NCBI RefSeq assembly: GCF_015206995.1
Contig: NZ_JADEXR010000037.1
Location: 1 to 47,196 of the forward strand
From: an aff. Roholtiella sp. LEGE 12411
GTDB taxonomy: Bacteria; Cyanobacteriota; Cyanobacteriia; Cyanobacteriales; Nostocaceae
DNA: 47,196 nt
Direction: 5' to 3'
Shown: positions 26,870-35,683 of the stretch, one piece after another
How the letters are laid out: every line of letters begins with the position of its first letter
Position numbering within the stretch: the first letter of the stretch is position 1
Made by a program: the position numbers and the translations under genes
Notes under the pieces: generated by a model
What the model was told of the DNA's origin: nothing
The model's database searches: none
Seen by the model: only the letters and a program-made list of their open reading frames with translations

Positions 26870-27992
26870 GGGTAAGTTCCTCCTTTTTCCCTAAGATACC
26901 TTGAGGACGCCAAATCATCAGTACCATCAAAATTAGACCAATAACCATGATCCGAAATGCACCCAGACGTGCTTCATCAAGGGGGACGATTTTCGGCAAA
27001 ACTTCCCGCGTTATAGCATCGTAAGCAAAGTAAATCACCGCGCCTAAGATAGTACCGACGTTATTACCAGAACCGCCTAAAATCACCATAATCCAAGTGT
27101 CAAAGGTGAGCTGCGGTTGAAAATTATCCGGGTAAATGGCGCTGATTTGCCAAGCAAAGAAAGCACCAGCGATACCTGCGATCGCACCCCCAAGCATGAG
27201 AGATTGTAATTTATACCAAAAGACATTTTTCCCCAATGCTTTGGGAATTTCTTCATCTTCGCGGATAGCTTTGAGAACTCTACCCCAAGGCGATCGCACC
27301 AAAATTTCTAACCGCCAAAATACCAATGCTAAAACTAACAGCAGCAGTAGCATTAAACCCGCTTTTGGAGTGTAATTATATAGTGAAATTACCCCAGAAA
27401 TATAAATCGCTGCTACCAAAAGCGCGAATAAAATTCCTACTACCAAGCGTGATAATAATTCTTGCTTGCTTGCTAACTTTTTAGCTGAATCAGCAACCCT
27501 AGATATTTGAGCAGTCCGAATCCATCGCCATAAGGTAAAGAAAGTTACGGTAGCCAGTAGTGTCAAAAGCGCAATCATCACAAATCTGAAAAACAAATTT
27601 GGTTCTGTTGATAACGGTATAGGATAACTTTGCACGCCAAATGCCCCAGATGTCCAGGTGTCACCTACAGGTAAATCTTGGTTATTCACAACCAAACGAA
27701 TTAGTTCCCCAACACCGATAGTCACAATTGCTAGGTAATCTTCTCGCAAGCGCAAAGTAGCAAAACCAATTATCAAGCCCAAAAAAGCTGCTACAATTGC
27801 CCCCGCCACAGTCGATATTAGTAGGGGAACGCCCTTTAAGCTCAATAACACGGTTGTATATGCTCCGAGAGTCATAAAAGCAATGTGACCAAAGTTAATT
27901 AACCCTGTAAAGCCCCACTGCAAGTTAAGTCCCAGACCGAATAGAGCAAAAATTGCTGTAGAAATTGCTAAGAAAATGAGATATTCAACCAT
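26859..27992 (-). CDS. Branched-chain/neutral amino-acid ABC permease (LivM/NatC type)
   Basis: This 377-residue integral membrane protein has about nine or ten hydrophobic segments. LivM-type motifs include FGLGLNLQWGFTGLINFGHI at residues 18-37, ATLRLREDYLAIVTIGVGEL near 78-97, and the cytoplasmic coupling loop GRVLKAIREDEEIPKALGKN. A family-specific cytoplasmic insertion (SRVADSAKKLASKQELLSRL) makes it longer than E. coli LivM and resembles cyanobacterial NatC. It overlaps the ATPase gene by 11 bp. The upstream region is a TAGTCAT repeat array, so the promoter must lie within or beyond it. Confidence 0.88.
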   Translation of the reverse strand: MVEYLIFLAISTAIFALFGLGLNLQWGFTGLINFGHIAFMTLGAYTTVLLSLKGVPLLISTVAGAIVAAFLGLIIGFATLRLREDYLAIVTIGVGELIRLVVNNQDLPVGDTWTSGAFGVQSYPIPLSTEPNLFFRFVMIALLTLLATVTFFTLWRWIRTAQISRVADSAKKLASKQELLSRLVVGILFALLVAAIYISGVISLYNYTPKAGLMLLLLLVLALVFWRLEILVRSPWGRVLKAIREDEEIPKALGKNVFWYKLQSLMLGGAIAGIAGAFFAWQISAIYPDNFQPQLTFDTWIMVILGGSGNNVGTILGAVIYFAYDAITREVLPKIVPLDEARLGAFRIMVIGLILMVLMIWRPQGILGKKEELTLGK

Positions 27993-27999
27993 AGGTATT

Positions 28000-28043
28000 T
28001 AGTTATTAGTCATTAGTCATTAGTCATTTGTCATTAGTCATTT
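28000..28043. repeat. Heptameric short tandem repeat (TAGTCAT/TTGTCAT)
   Basis: About six units of TAGTCAT with TTGTCAT variants lie immediately upstream of the permease start codon (minus strand). Confidence 0.85.
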
Positions 28044-28196
28044 GTTTTTATTCTTTCCCCACTCTCCCACTCTGCCACTCCGGGGCGAATAAATTTTAGC
28101 TTAGCTTGAGGATAGTACTGTATCGCCGTTAAACCTTGCTGATTTTCTGGGAATACTATTTATTGTTGGTGTTGGGTTGTAAGTAATAACTGAAAT

Positions 28197-28394
28197 ATGA
28201 ATTTGCTGCGACTTAGGATGCATCATTTAATCGAGCAGTTAGCCGATGAGGATTTGCAAACCATTTGGAGTGTTCTCGAAGCTTTACATTGTGACTTTTA
28301 TATGCTGAAAGCTATACAACAAGTTAAGCGATCGCAGCAACCGTGGGATATCTTAACCCATGATGAAGCGATACGACTGTTAATGTTTTTCTGA
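28197..28394 (+). CDS. Small protein, possible antitoxin
   Basis: This 65-residue protein (or 58 from the internal Met8) begins with a helical stretch (HLIEQLADEDLQTIWSVLEA) and ends DILTHDEAIRLLMFF. Position and size fit an antitoxin preceding a RelE-like gene, which starts 45 bp downstream on the same strand. I do not recognise a named antitoxin family. No clear Shine-Dalgarno is seen. The functional call is from context. Confidence 0.5.
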   Translation: MNLLRLRMHHLIEQLADEDLQTIWSVLEALHCDFYMLKAIQQVKRSQQPWDILTHDEAIRLLMFF

Positions 28395-28439
28395 AGAGGA
28401 AGCGCTTTTAGTCAGCACTATTTTTTAAGGTAACGCCTA

Positions 28440-28697
28440 GTGAGTCTGGAAGTGCGCTATGCCAGGTCTTTTTTGCTAGACCTAAAAAATTTAGAACCTG
28501 CTGCCTACGAGCGGGTGTATGATTTTGTATTTGTCGAGTTTGCTCAAAACTGTCAACTGCATTGCCTCAAAGAACTGCGACAGCTTGATAGTGAAGGGAT
28601 TTTTCACCGCTTTACTCTAGATAATTATCTGATTGGTATAGAAATTAGAGGCGAAATTGTGAAATTTTTACGTGTCATCCCTATGCCAGATGTTTAA
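28440..28697 (+). CDS. RelE/ParE-like toxin family protein
   Basis: The frame starts at GTG and encodes 85 residues with the RelE/ParE fold pattern: EVRYARSFLLDLKNLEP (first strand and helix), a middle helix YERVYDFVFVEFAQNCQL, then LKELRQL and RFTLDNYLIGIEI with a final strand KFLRVIPMPDV. Family toxins cleave ribosome-bound mRNA or inhibit gyrase; which applies here cannot be told. The GTG start and lack of a strong ribosome site would keep expression low. The small gene upstream is the candidate antitoxin. Confidence 0.65.
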   Translation: MSLEVRYARSFLLDLKNLEPAAYERVYDFVFVEFAQNCQLHCLKELRQLDSEGIFHRFTLDNYLIGIEIRGEIVKFLRVIPMPDV

Positions 28698-28809
28698 GGT
28701 GAAGAGTTAAGCGAACACTTAAAACTGTAAACTGTATAAGGCTAGGCAGGGATCGCTATAACCTTACATTAAACTGGTTTTTGGAAAACACTTTACTTGA
28801 GATTTCCCT

Positions 28810-30396
28810 ATGGATGCTAGGGCACTTTGGCAACGATACCAAAATTGGTTATATTTCCACGAGGGATTGGGACTGTATCTAGATGTCAGTCGGATGCGGT
28901 TCGATGATCCTTTCGTGGAGTCGTTGCAGCCGAAGTTTGACAAGGCGTTTGCGGATATGGCGGAACTTGAGAAGGGTGCGATCGCAAATCCCGACGAGAA
29001 CCGCATGGTTGGACATTATTGGCTGCGAAACCCTGATTTAGCGCCAACTCCAGAGCTTACACAAGAAATTGTCCAAACCCTAGAACAAATCGAAGCCTTT
29101 GCTGAAAAAGTCCAAACAGGTGCTATTCATCCTCCCAGAGCAAATCGCTTCACCGATATTATTTCTATTGGCATTGGTGGTTCCGCTCTTGGCCCCCAAT
29201 TCGTCGCTGAAGCCCTCGCCCCTGATTTCCCGCCCCTGAAAATTCACTTTATCGACAATGCTGATCCCGCAGGTATTGATCGCGTTCTCACTCATTTGCG
29301 AAATAGCCTTTCCAGCACTTTGGTATTGGTGATTTCCAAATCTGGAGGAACGCCGGAACCCCGCATCGGCATGATTGAAGTTAAAAAAGCCTACGCGGGA
29401 CAAAATTTGGACTTTTCTCACTATGCGGTAGCTATTACCAGCGTTGATAGCAACCTAGATAAGATAGCCAAAGATGAAAGTTGGCTAGCCCGATTTCCCA
29501 TGTATGACTGGGTAGGAGGACGCACCTCAGAAATGTCTTCTGTGGGGTTAGTACCAGCGGCATTACAGGGAATTGATGTTCGTGCCATGCTAGATGGTGC
29601 AAAAGAAATGGATGATGCTACCCGCATCCCAGATGTGAAAAATAACCCAGCGGCCTTATTAGCCTTGTCTTGGTACTTTGCCGGCAATGGACGGGGTGAA
29701 AAAGATATGGTTGTCCTACCTTACAAGGACAGCTTATTTTTATTCAGTCGCTATTTGCAACAGCTGGTGATGGAATCCTTGGGTAAGGAAAAAGACTTAG
29801 ACGGCAACGTAGTCCATCAAGGCATCGCCGTTTATGGTAACAAAGGCTCAACAGATCAACACGCTTATGTGCAGCAGTTGCGTGAGGGTGTGGCGAATTT
29901 ATTTGCTACCTTCGTTGAAGTTTTAGAAGATCATAAAGGCCCATCCCCTGAAATAGATCCGGGAGTTACATCAGGCGATTATCTTTCCGGTTTTCTTCAA
30001 GGAACCCGACAAGCACTTTTTGAAAATCACCGTGATTCAATTACAGTTACCATTCCCCAAGTTAACCCCCGAACTGTAGGGGCATTAATTGCTTTGTATG
30101 AGCGTGCTGTTGGTTTGTATGCTAGCTTAGTCAACGTCAACGCCTACCATCAACCAGGGGTAGAAGCTGGCAAAAAAGCTGCCGCTGTTATTCTCGACTT
30201 GCAAACACGAGTGGTGACAGTACTGCAAAAAGAAAAAACTGCTCTTTCCATTTCCGATCTCGCCGACAAAGCTGGCGCATCTGATCAAATTGAGGCAATT
30301 TACAAGATTTTGCGTCATCTGCACGTCAATCAGCGCGGTGTAGTTTTGCAAGGTGATTTGGGACAGCCTGGTAGTTTAACAGTTTCTGCTAGCTGA
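28810..30396 (+). CDS. pgi: Glucose-6-phosphate isomerase
   Basis: The 528-residue enzyme carries the PGI landmarks: [18 protein letters not shown] near 117-134, the sugar-phosphate loop [12 protein letters not shown], the signature [11 protein letters not shown] near 236-246, and [13 protein letters not shown] with the catalytic His region. It interconverts glucose-6-phosphate and fructose-6-phosphate, connecting glycogen metabolism, the oxidative pentose phosphate pathway and the Calvin cycle. The length matches cyanobacterial PGI. Its 3' end is convergent with the Rossmann-like gene, with a hairpin between them. Confidence 0.97.
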   Translation: MDARALWQRYQNWLYFHEGLGLYLDVSRMRFDDPFVESLQPKFDKAFADMAELEKGAIANPDENRMVGHYWLRNPDLAPTPELTQEIVQTLEQIEAFAEKVQTGAIHPPRANRFTDIISIGIGGSALGPQFVAEALAPDFPPLKIHFIDNADPAGIDRVLTHLRNSLSSTLVLVISKSGGTPEPRIGMIEVKKAYAGQNLDFSHYAVAITSVDSNLDKIAKDESWLARFPMYDWVGGRTSEMSSVGLVPAALQGIDVRAMLDGAKEMDDATRIPDVKNNPAALLALSWYFAGNGRGEKDMVVLPYKDSLFLFSRYLQQLVMESLGKEKDLDGNVVHQGIAVYGNKGSTDQHAYVQQLREGVANLFATFVEVLEDHKGPSPEIDPGVTSGDYLSGFLQGTRQALFENHRDSITVTIPQVNPRTVGALIALYERAVGLYASLVNVNAYHQPGVEAGKKAAAVILDLQTRVVTVLQKEKTALSISDLADKAGASDQIEAIYKILRHLHVNQRGVVLQGDLGQPGSLTVSAS

Positions 30397-30460
30397 TAAG
30401 CATAAGTTTTACATTGCAGTTGAGTTTCAGTATTGTTGCTAATGCAACGATTTTGTATGG

Positions 30461-30507
30461 TTAAGCATCCTTGTTTAAAGTGCAAACTTTGGTACGGGGA
30501 TGCTTAA
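30461..30507 (+). terminator. Hairpin between convergent pgi and the Rossmann-like gene
   Basis: TTAAGCATCC (30461-30470) pairs with GGATGCTTAA (30498-30507), with an inner AAAGT/ACTTT pairing. It overlaps the stop codon of the minus-strand gene. It is a plausible shared terminator, although the T-rich stretch after it (CTATTTCTATCTTTC) is broken. Confidence 0.5.
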
Positions 30508-31664
30508 CTATTTCTATCTTTCGCCAAAGTTAATTTCTCAACCAATTCAGCCTTGAGTTTCTGAAAGTAATTAGCAGCATCTTTCAAACTGGAAGCTTTA
30601 GCATAGCGAATCAAAGGTTCTATTAGCCAAGCTTCTGTAGGAGTCATTTGAGGTTTTAGTGTGCCGAGGCGCAAATTCAAGTCTAGCCATTGCAAACTAG
30701 AAGGAATATGCTCAGCGTGTTCTCGACAGGTTTCTATAACTTGAGTGAAAATTACCTCAAAATCTTCTTGTAAATCGTAGACTTTTACCATTTGCCCAAC
30801 CCGAAATACTTGATAGACTAATTCGCGCATTCGGATTTCATCAGAAGATTCCAGAATGTCTTTGACTGTTAAGACTTTAAAATTGCCTCCCGAATCAATC
30901 GCCCAAATCTGTCCTAGCAAATTACATACGAGATTTACTAATGCCTTATCAAATTCTAGGCGAGTAGCGGAACTGGAGGGAGCCTCTTCAAACCAACCTC
31001 CTCTTTCAACCAAAATCTGACAGCAGCGTTCCCTAGTGTTAGCATCTCCCCCAGCAATCTGAGTTCGTCCTTTTGACCCTGGTCGATAGATGGTTTCAGA
31101 CCCACTCCCTTCGCGTAGTCCAGTTTGAATTGTTACTCCACGCAGAAATCGACAGACTATTTGGGGCATTGTAGAGGGCCAAAGGTCTGGTAAACGACCA
31201 AAAAGTGTGGCTTCTTCGATTTTTTCAATAAAAATTTGTCGGAAGCGCTGAAAATAAATGCCATTAGAACAGAAGACGAACAAGGGAAACGATGTGGCTG
31301 GCTGCAATAGCTTTTCTTGTTCTTCAATCAGCACTAATAATTCTACAAGAGTGGTGATTACGTTTAAGAGTTGGTCAGGATTGGGACAGACAAGAACCAC
31401 TTCTGGTAACAAACCAGACCCATAGCAGGTGAGCAAGTCTGGTTTGAGGATTGTATCTGTGGGGATAGAGTGAATTTTTTGAGGGGTGGCGATCGCAATT
31501 TTACCACTCTGTCTCAAGGAGGAAGCACTAACAGACCCTCGTCGTTCTATAAAATACACGTGATCATCTATCTGCGTTAGCTGCTTTGTTAAATGATAGA
31601 AAAAACCGACTCCTAACGCTCCAGTTGGTAAGATTCCTATGCTGTTTGAAATTAAGGAACTCAT
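30504..31664 (-). CDS. Rossmann-like protein resembling ketopantoate reductase
   Basis: This 386-residue protein starts with a beta-alpha nucleotide-binding pattern (IGILPTGALGVGFFYHLTKQ, then VYFIERRGS), where the usual GxGxxG is altered. A helical C-terminal half contains LEFDKALVNLVCNLLGQIWA, the type of Lys-containing helix seen in PanE/ApbA-like reductases. The substrate is unknown, and a true 2-dehydropantoate 2-reductase would be about 300 residues, so I do not assign panE. It follows a double-ACT gene by 3 bp, suggesting a co-translated pair in which an amino acid may regulate activity. Confidence 0.6.
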   Translation of the reverse strand: MSSLISNSIGILPTGALGVGFFYHLTKQLTQIDDHVYFIERRGSVSASSLRQSGKIAIATPQKIHSIPTDTILKPDLLTCYGSGLLPEVVLVCPNPDQLLNVITTLVELLVLIEEQEKLLQPATSFPLFVFCSNGIYFQRFRQIFIEKIEEATLFGRLPDLWPSTMPQIVCRFLRGVTIQTGLREGSGSETIYRPGSKGRTQIAGGDANTRERCCQILVERGGWFEEAPSSSATRLEFDKALVNLVCNLLGQIWAIDSGGNFKVLTVKDILESSDEIRMRELVYQVFRVGQMVKVYDLQEDFEVIFTQVIETCREHAEHIPSSLQWLDLNLRLGTLKPQMTPTEAWLIEPLIRYAKASSLKDAANYFQKLKAELVEKLTLAKDRNS

Positions 31665-31667
31665 ACC

Positions 31668-32078
31668 TCAATTCTCTGTGAGTTCAGCAAGTACTTGACA
31701 AGCCTTGCCTAAATCGGAAACCTTGACCATCAGGCGCATATTTTCACCAGGATGGACATTACTTCCGTAAATGTATTCAATATTAATTTTGGCAGCCGCC
31801 AGAGCATGACTCAACAGAGCTAGTTGACCGGGATTATCTGTTAATTCAATGGCTAAAACATCTGCCTCAATCACGTAGAATCCCTCTTTCACCAAAAGGG
31901 TTTTACAGTTATTAGGATCGCTAGCCACCAAACGAATAACACCCTGGTCTATGCTGTCGAGCAGGGAAATTGCCTCAATATTAATTCGCTCTTTGGCAAT
32001 CGTAGTGCTGACGGCAGCTAGGCGACCAGGGTAGTTTTCCAGTGCTACTGTCAGTTGACGTTGGATTTTAAAGTGCAT
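31668..32078 (-). CDS. Tandem ACT-domain protein
   Basis: The 136-residue protein has two consecutive ACT domains (about 7-66, LTVALENYPGRLAAVSTTIA, and about 73-132, LAIELTDNPGQLALLSHALA) with the conserved Pro-Gly at each first turn. ACT domains bind amino acids and control metabolic enzymes or regulators. No catalytic domain is attached, so it would act as a stand-alone sensor, probably for the Rossmann-like protein encoded 3 bp downstream. Confidence 0.85.
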   Translation of the reverse strand: MHFKIQRQLTVALENYPGRLAAVSTTIAKERINIEAISLLDSIDQGVIRLVASDPNNCKTLLVKEGFYVIEADVLAIELTDNPGQLALLSHALAAAKINIEYIYGSNVHPGENMRLMVKVSDLGKACQVLAELTEN

Positions 32079-32655
32079 ATATAAAAGAAGGCTTTGACCT
32101 GTGGTCTTGTTTAATTATCTCACTTTGCTGTCGTATTAGTTAGGTTAATAATTGCACTTCCATTTGACCATGACATTAGAGAAGCTTAAACAATTTCGCA
32201 CAGATGTGTAGACTATCATCGGGAAAGCTTTTGTGAAACAAACTGCCGACATTGCCGCAGATCAATTAATGCGCGTGCTTTCTAAAATAAATAAATGCGA
32301 TTTTAGCGGGTATCTCAACTATTGATTGGATGTTAATTAATTTTGCTAGAGTTTGGCATTTTAATAGTCCACAATACAATATCTTGAATTTTGCAGTTCA
32401 GTTAAAAATTTAGTAAAATCTTTAGCTTTATATCTCTATAAAATTTTTCTTCCTACTTGATATGGTAAATAGTGAAAACTGTTTGTTTTGACATTAGTTG
32501 AGATAACTAACACCTGGAAATTACAGTAATACTTTTATGTTAAAGAAGAATATTCAGTATTTATACCGTTTTAAAAACATACTGTAAAGATGACATTAGG
32601 TAACATAAAACATAAGTTGCAGTCCTACGGACTATATCTTAAGAGGAGATTAAAA
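32079..32655. other. Intergenic region with a transposase relict
   Basis: Between the divergent ACT and diguanylate cyclase genes there is no intact gene. It holds a transposase N-terminal relict (32170-32325), AT-rich DNA, and a small hairpin AGTCC/GGACT upstream of the 36-codon ORF. Promoters for both directions must lie here. Confidence 0.55.
32170..32325 (+). pseudogene. N-terminal relict of a transposase
   Basis: The frame reads MTLEKLKQFRTDV, then TAG (32209-32211), then TIIGKAF, matching the start of NF041680-type putative transposases in cyanobacteria as I remember them, with an inactivating stop at codon 14. Beyond about 32232 the frame (VKQTADIAADQLMRVLSK) is no longer recognisable as that family. 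No ribosome binding site is seen. Confidence 0.45.
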
Positions 32656-32766
32656 ATGCAATATTACTGTGAATTTAACAATAAAATGGGTAAATACCAG
32701 GAATATACGCTAACCAAAAATCCCAGAGTTTTTATTATTAGCAAGAATAGCGGCAAGTTTTACTAA
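32656..32766 (+). CDS. 36-residue small protein upstream of the diguanylate cyclase
   Basis: An ATG preceded by AAGAGGAG (32641-32648) at about 7-nt spacing opens a 36-codon frame, MQYYCEFNNKMGKYQEYTLT to NSGKFY and TAA. This is the strongest ribosome binding site in the neighbourhood, stronger than that of the cyclase gene starting 40 bp later. The peptide is Tyr/Lys-rich with a single Cys and no membrane segment. It may be a small regulatory protein or a translated leader for the cyclase. I do not recognise a family. Confidence 0.55.
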   Translation: MQYYCEFNNKMGKYQEYTLTKNPRVFIISKNSGKFY

Positions 32767-32806
32767 GTTAATCCACTTGAAGTAAAAATAGAATAAAAGC
32801 AAAGCA

Positions 32807-33829
32807 ATGAATATTTCTATTCTGGTCTTTGGAAGTAATAATTTTCTCGCTAAACTTCCAGATCAGATCCGTTTTACAAGCGCTTTTAGTGTAGAAGTTA
32901 TTACCAATTTGGATCAGGCAGTATCGCGTATTCAAATCACGCCGCCCGATGTAATATTTGTGCAAGCTAGCTTAGATGGCAGTATGGAACTATGTTATTG
33001 GCTGAAAAACCAGACAAAGTTATCCTGGATATACTGTATTCTTTTCGAGGATCGTCCTCAACAGCTTACAGATAGAAGTATGTATGGCTGGCACAGAGAA
33101 CTAGAAATGACTGCTGCTGCACTAAAACAAGGAGCCGATGCTTATATTTGGCAGCTTCTTGAAGATCAAACAGACTCTGACTTGGCATTGATCACCAATC
33201 ATCGACTAATACTAGCTCAGTTGACAGTTGGCTTGCGGAAAGCGCAAAAATACCGCGATCTGATCCGAACAAATGATTTGTTGTCAGCGATCGCTTTGGC
33301 TGATTCATTAACAGAATTGAATAATCGCCGTGCTTTGGAATGGGAGTTACCCAGGCAAATTAAAAGAGCCAGGACTCAGCGAGAGCAGATGAGTTTGATT
33401 ATTTTGGATGTCGATTATTTCAAGAAAGTCAATGATACTCATGGGCATTTAATTGGCGATCGCCTCTTACAATTGCTGTGTACACGGCTGCGACACAATT
33501 TGCGTTTTCAAGACACTGCATTTCGCTATGGTGGCGAAGAATTCGTGGTTATTCTGGCTCACACTACCAGTGAAGAAGCATTAATTGTGGCACGTCGTCT
33601 CAATCGCATAGTTAGCGAGCAACCGTTTGCACTCAACAATAAACTCACTATTAATATTACAATTAGCCTGGGCACAGCATCTCTAGAAGCAGAAGATGAC
33701 GATCAGGGAGAAAGTTTACTGTATCGTGCCGATCAATGCCTATTGCAGGCTAAAGCTGCTGGACGTAACCGGGCGATCGGCTGGGAATATTCATACCATG
33801 TCTCACATTTAAAAGCTGTTTCTTCTTAA
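32807..33829 (+). CDS. Diguanylate cyclase with degenerate receiver domain
   Basis: This 340-residue protein has a C-terminal GGDEF domain (about 165-325) with an intact active site GGEEF at 242-246, substrate motif LDVDYFKKVNDTHGH and an inhibitory I-site RxxD (RFQD, 233-236) exactly five residues before it. It should make cyclic di-GMP with product feedback. The N-terminal domain has the receiver layout, but the phospho-acceptor position is Gln53 (DVIFVQASLDG) and the acidic pocket near residue 10 is absent, so phosphorylation is unlikely. A small ORF with a strong ribosome site lies 40 bp upstream. Confidence 0.9.
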   Translation: MNISILVFGSNNFLAKLPDQIRFTSAFSVEVITNLDQAVSRIQITPPDVIFVQASLDGSMELCYWLKNQTKLSWIYCILFEDRPQQLTDRSMYGWHRELEMTAAALKQGADAYIWQLLEDQTDSDLALITNHRLILAQLTVGLRKAQKYRDLIRTNDLLSAIALADSLTELNNRRALEWELPRQIKRARTQREQMSLIILDVDYFKKVNDTHGHLIGDRLLQLLCTRLRHNLRFQDTAFRYGGEEFVVILAHTTSEEALIVARRLNRIVSEQPFALNNKLTINITISLGTASLEAEDDDQGESLLYRADQCLLQAKAAGRNRAIGWEYSYHVSHLKAVSS

Positions 33830-33937
33830 GTAGTAAGACAAAATTAATTACACAAATTTCGACCTGAAACCCTTATGTAGCATAAAATCTAATGTGTAAA
33901 TATTTCTGTCCGATTACTTAACAGTACTGAGTGCTCT

Positions 33938-34615
33938 TCACTCAGCACTACTAATTACACTCAGACAATCTGTTACCGAGGCGCGTTGTTGCATAGCCTT
34001 AACTAAGGCTTGGTAACTAGACCAATTTTCTTGGAGTAAGTTTTTTGCCTGAAGGGCATGAAACCGCTGTTTTTGCTGACAAGTAGATTCAGAAAAACCC
34101 AAAACTGTCAATACACCTGCGAGCTTGTTTTTATCATCACCTCCACCTTCAGCATTATCAAAAACTAGGGTTTCAGCAGCAATACCCGCCATCCAAATAG
34201 TGCAGTAGCGTTCTAACATTTGGGCGCTGATTTTTCCCATTTCCAGTTGAGTTGCTAATTCCGCATCATCAAAGGTAACGCCACCTTGCCCAGCCTGTCC
34301 CTGTTTCCAGGCTTCCCACGCGCTGAGTGTGTAGTTGGTAACGGGAATATCTAGCAAGTAAGCAACGATAAAATGCCCTGCTTCATGATGGATAATGCGA
34401 TCGCGGTGTTCAGGAGAGAAACTAGCAATCCAATCTAAAAAGATAGTACCTCCCTTACCTTGCAAGCCGAAACTATCTAATGTGGCTATACCCAAGATAG
34501 TGAAGGTTGCAAGTGCTGGTACTGTGGGCGACAAATGAATAAATGGCCCCAATAGGCTGGAAAAAGTGATCAAAAAGACAGATATTGCAACTAAATTTAA
34601 GGCAGTCTGGCTCAT
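33938..34615 (-). CDS. HEAGH membrane metalloprotease-like protein (FtsH M41-like, no ATPase)
   Basis: The 225-residue protein has two N-terminal membrane segments (about 5-27 and 30-50), then HHEAGHFIVAYLL, the HExxH zinc site, near residue 97. A WMAGIAAETLVFDNAEGG segment near 163-180 resembles the helix after the zinc site in M41 peptidases. There is no AAA+ domain, so it resembles the stand-alone FtsH-peptidase-like proteins of cyanobacteria and plastids. Substrates are unknown. The last residues (SSAE) and stop fall in an ACTCAGC repeat, so the native C terminus may be altered. Confidence 0.75.
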   Translation of the reverse strand: MSQTALNLVAISVFLITFSSLLGPFIHLSPTVPALATFTILGIATLDSFGLQGKGGTIFLDWIASFSPEHRDRIIHHEAGHFIVAYLLDIPVTNYTLSAWEAWKQGQAGQGGVTFDDAELATQLEMGKISAQMLERYCTIWMAGIAAETLVFDNAEGGGDDKNKLAGVLTVLGFSESTCQQKQRFHALQAKNLLQENWSSYQALVKAMQQRASVTDCLSVISSAE

Positions 34616-34817
34616 TGCAAATTTTTTAAATGCAGATTAATCTTTCTTCATTATGAGGCGAAATTAGCTGCGGGGGAAGTGTGATTAGACAATTTTCCGT
34701 GGGTTATATATGTTTTTCAAATAAAATTCCACATTAATTATCAACAAATCAATCAATAATAAACCTGAACTGAATCATATTGATTTTTATCTAAAATATA
34801 TAGAATAATCCAACTAA

Positions 34818-35672
34818 TTACTCAAACACTACTGTACGATTGCCATAGACTAACACCCGATTGTGCAAGTGTAAGCGCACTGCTCTAGCTAATACAACTC
34901 GCTCCAAATCTTTGCCTTTTCTCACCAAATCGTCAACTTCATCGCGGTGGCTAACTCGCACCACATCTTGCTCAATAATGGGGCCGGCATCTAAATCAGC
35001 GGTGGCATAATGAGCCGTTGCACCAATAATTTTGACACCACGTTCAAAAGCTTGGTGATAGGGATTTGCACCTACAAAGGCTGGTAAAAATGAATGATGA
35101 ATATTAATAATTTTTGGAAATTTAGCAATAAAATCTGCACTAATAATCTGCATATACTTTGCTAATACAACTAAATCAATTTTGTAACTTTGGAGTAATT
35201 TTAGTTGTTGGGCTTCCTGTTCTAGTTTATTATCTTTGGTGATATTAACATGCTGATAATCGATACCAAATTGCTCTGCAACTACCTTTAAATTAGGATG
35301 GTTGCTGATAACTAAAGGAATCTCTGCAATAAATTCTTTGGCACGTTGCCGCCAAATCAAGTCAAATAAACAGTGGTCTTGCCGACTTACCCAAATGGCA
35401 ATGCGTGGTACTGTATCAGAAAAGCGTATTTCCCATTTGGCATTTAAAGGTTGAGCAATCGCATTAAATGCTGGTGCGATCAACTCTCGTGGCAAATTAA
35501 ACCCGTTTAACTGCCATTCAATACGGGTGAGAAACAATCCAGCAGCAAAGTCTGTATGCTGATCTGCGTGGATAATATTACCACCATTTGCATAGATAAA
35601 ATTAGCAATTTTCGCCACCAGTCCCCGTTGATCAGGGCAAGAAATTAGCAGTGTTGCGGTCGGGTTAGTCAT
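34818..35672 (-). CDS. purU: Formyltetrahydrofolate deformylase
   Basis: This 284-residue enzyme has an N-terminal ACT domain (LLISCPDQRGLVAKIANFI) and a C-terminal formyltransferase-fold domain with the catalytic Asn-His pair in NIHHSFLPAF, AHYATADLDAGPIIEQ (Asp of the triad) and RVSHRDEVDDL. PurU hydrolyses 10-formyl-THF to formate and THF, balancing one-carbon pools and supplying formate. It starts 11 bp after the DUF4340 gene stop, so it may be the last gene of the ABC/GldG-type operon, or carry its own promoter. Confidence 0.95.
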   Translation of the reverse strand: MTNPTATLLISCPDQRGLVAKIANFIYANGGNIIHADQHTDFAAGLFLTRIEWQLNGFNLPRELIAPAFNAIAQPLNAKWEIRFSDTVPRIAIWVSRQDHCLFDLIWRQRAKEFIAEIPLVISNHPNLKVVAEQFGIDYQHVNITKDNKLEQEAQQLKLLQSYKIDLVVLAKYMQIISADFIAKFPKIINIHHSFLPAFVGANPYHQAFERGVKIIGATAHYATADLDAGPIIEQDVVRVSHRDEVDDLVRKGKDLERVVLARAVRLHLHNRVLVYGNRTVVFE

Positions 35673-35683
35673 GGAAATATTGC

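Noticed and set aside
28000-28043. Possible CRISPR array
   Set aside because: Units are seven bases and contiguous without spacers; the same applies to the other heptamer blocks.
30504-31664. panE (ketopantoate reductase) assignment
   Set aside because: The glycine loop is altered and the protein is about 80 residues too long, so only a fold-level resemblance is claimed.
31668-32078. Acetolactate synthase small subunit
   Set aside because: It has two ACT domains, but lacks the IlvH-type C-terminal domain and ilvB is absent; the pairing is with a Rossmann-like gene.
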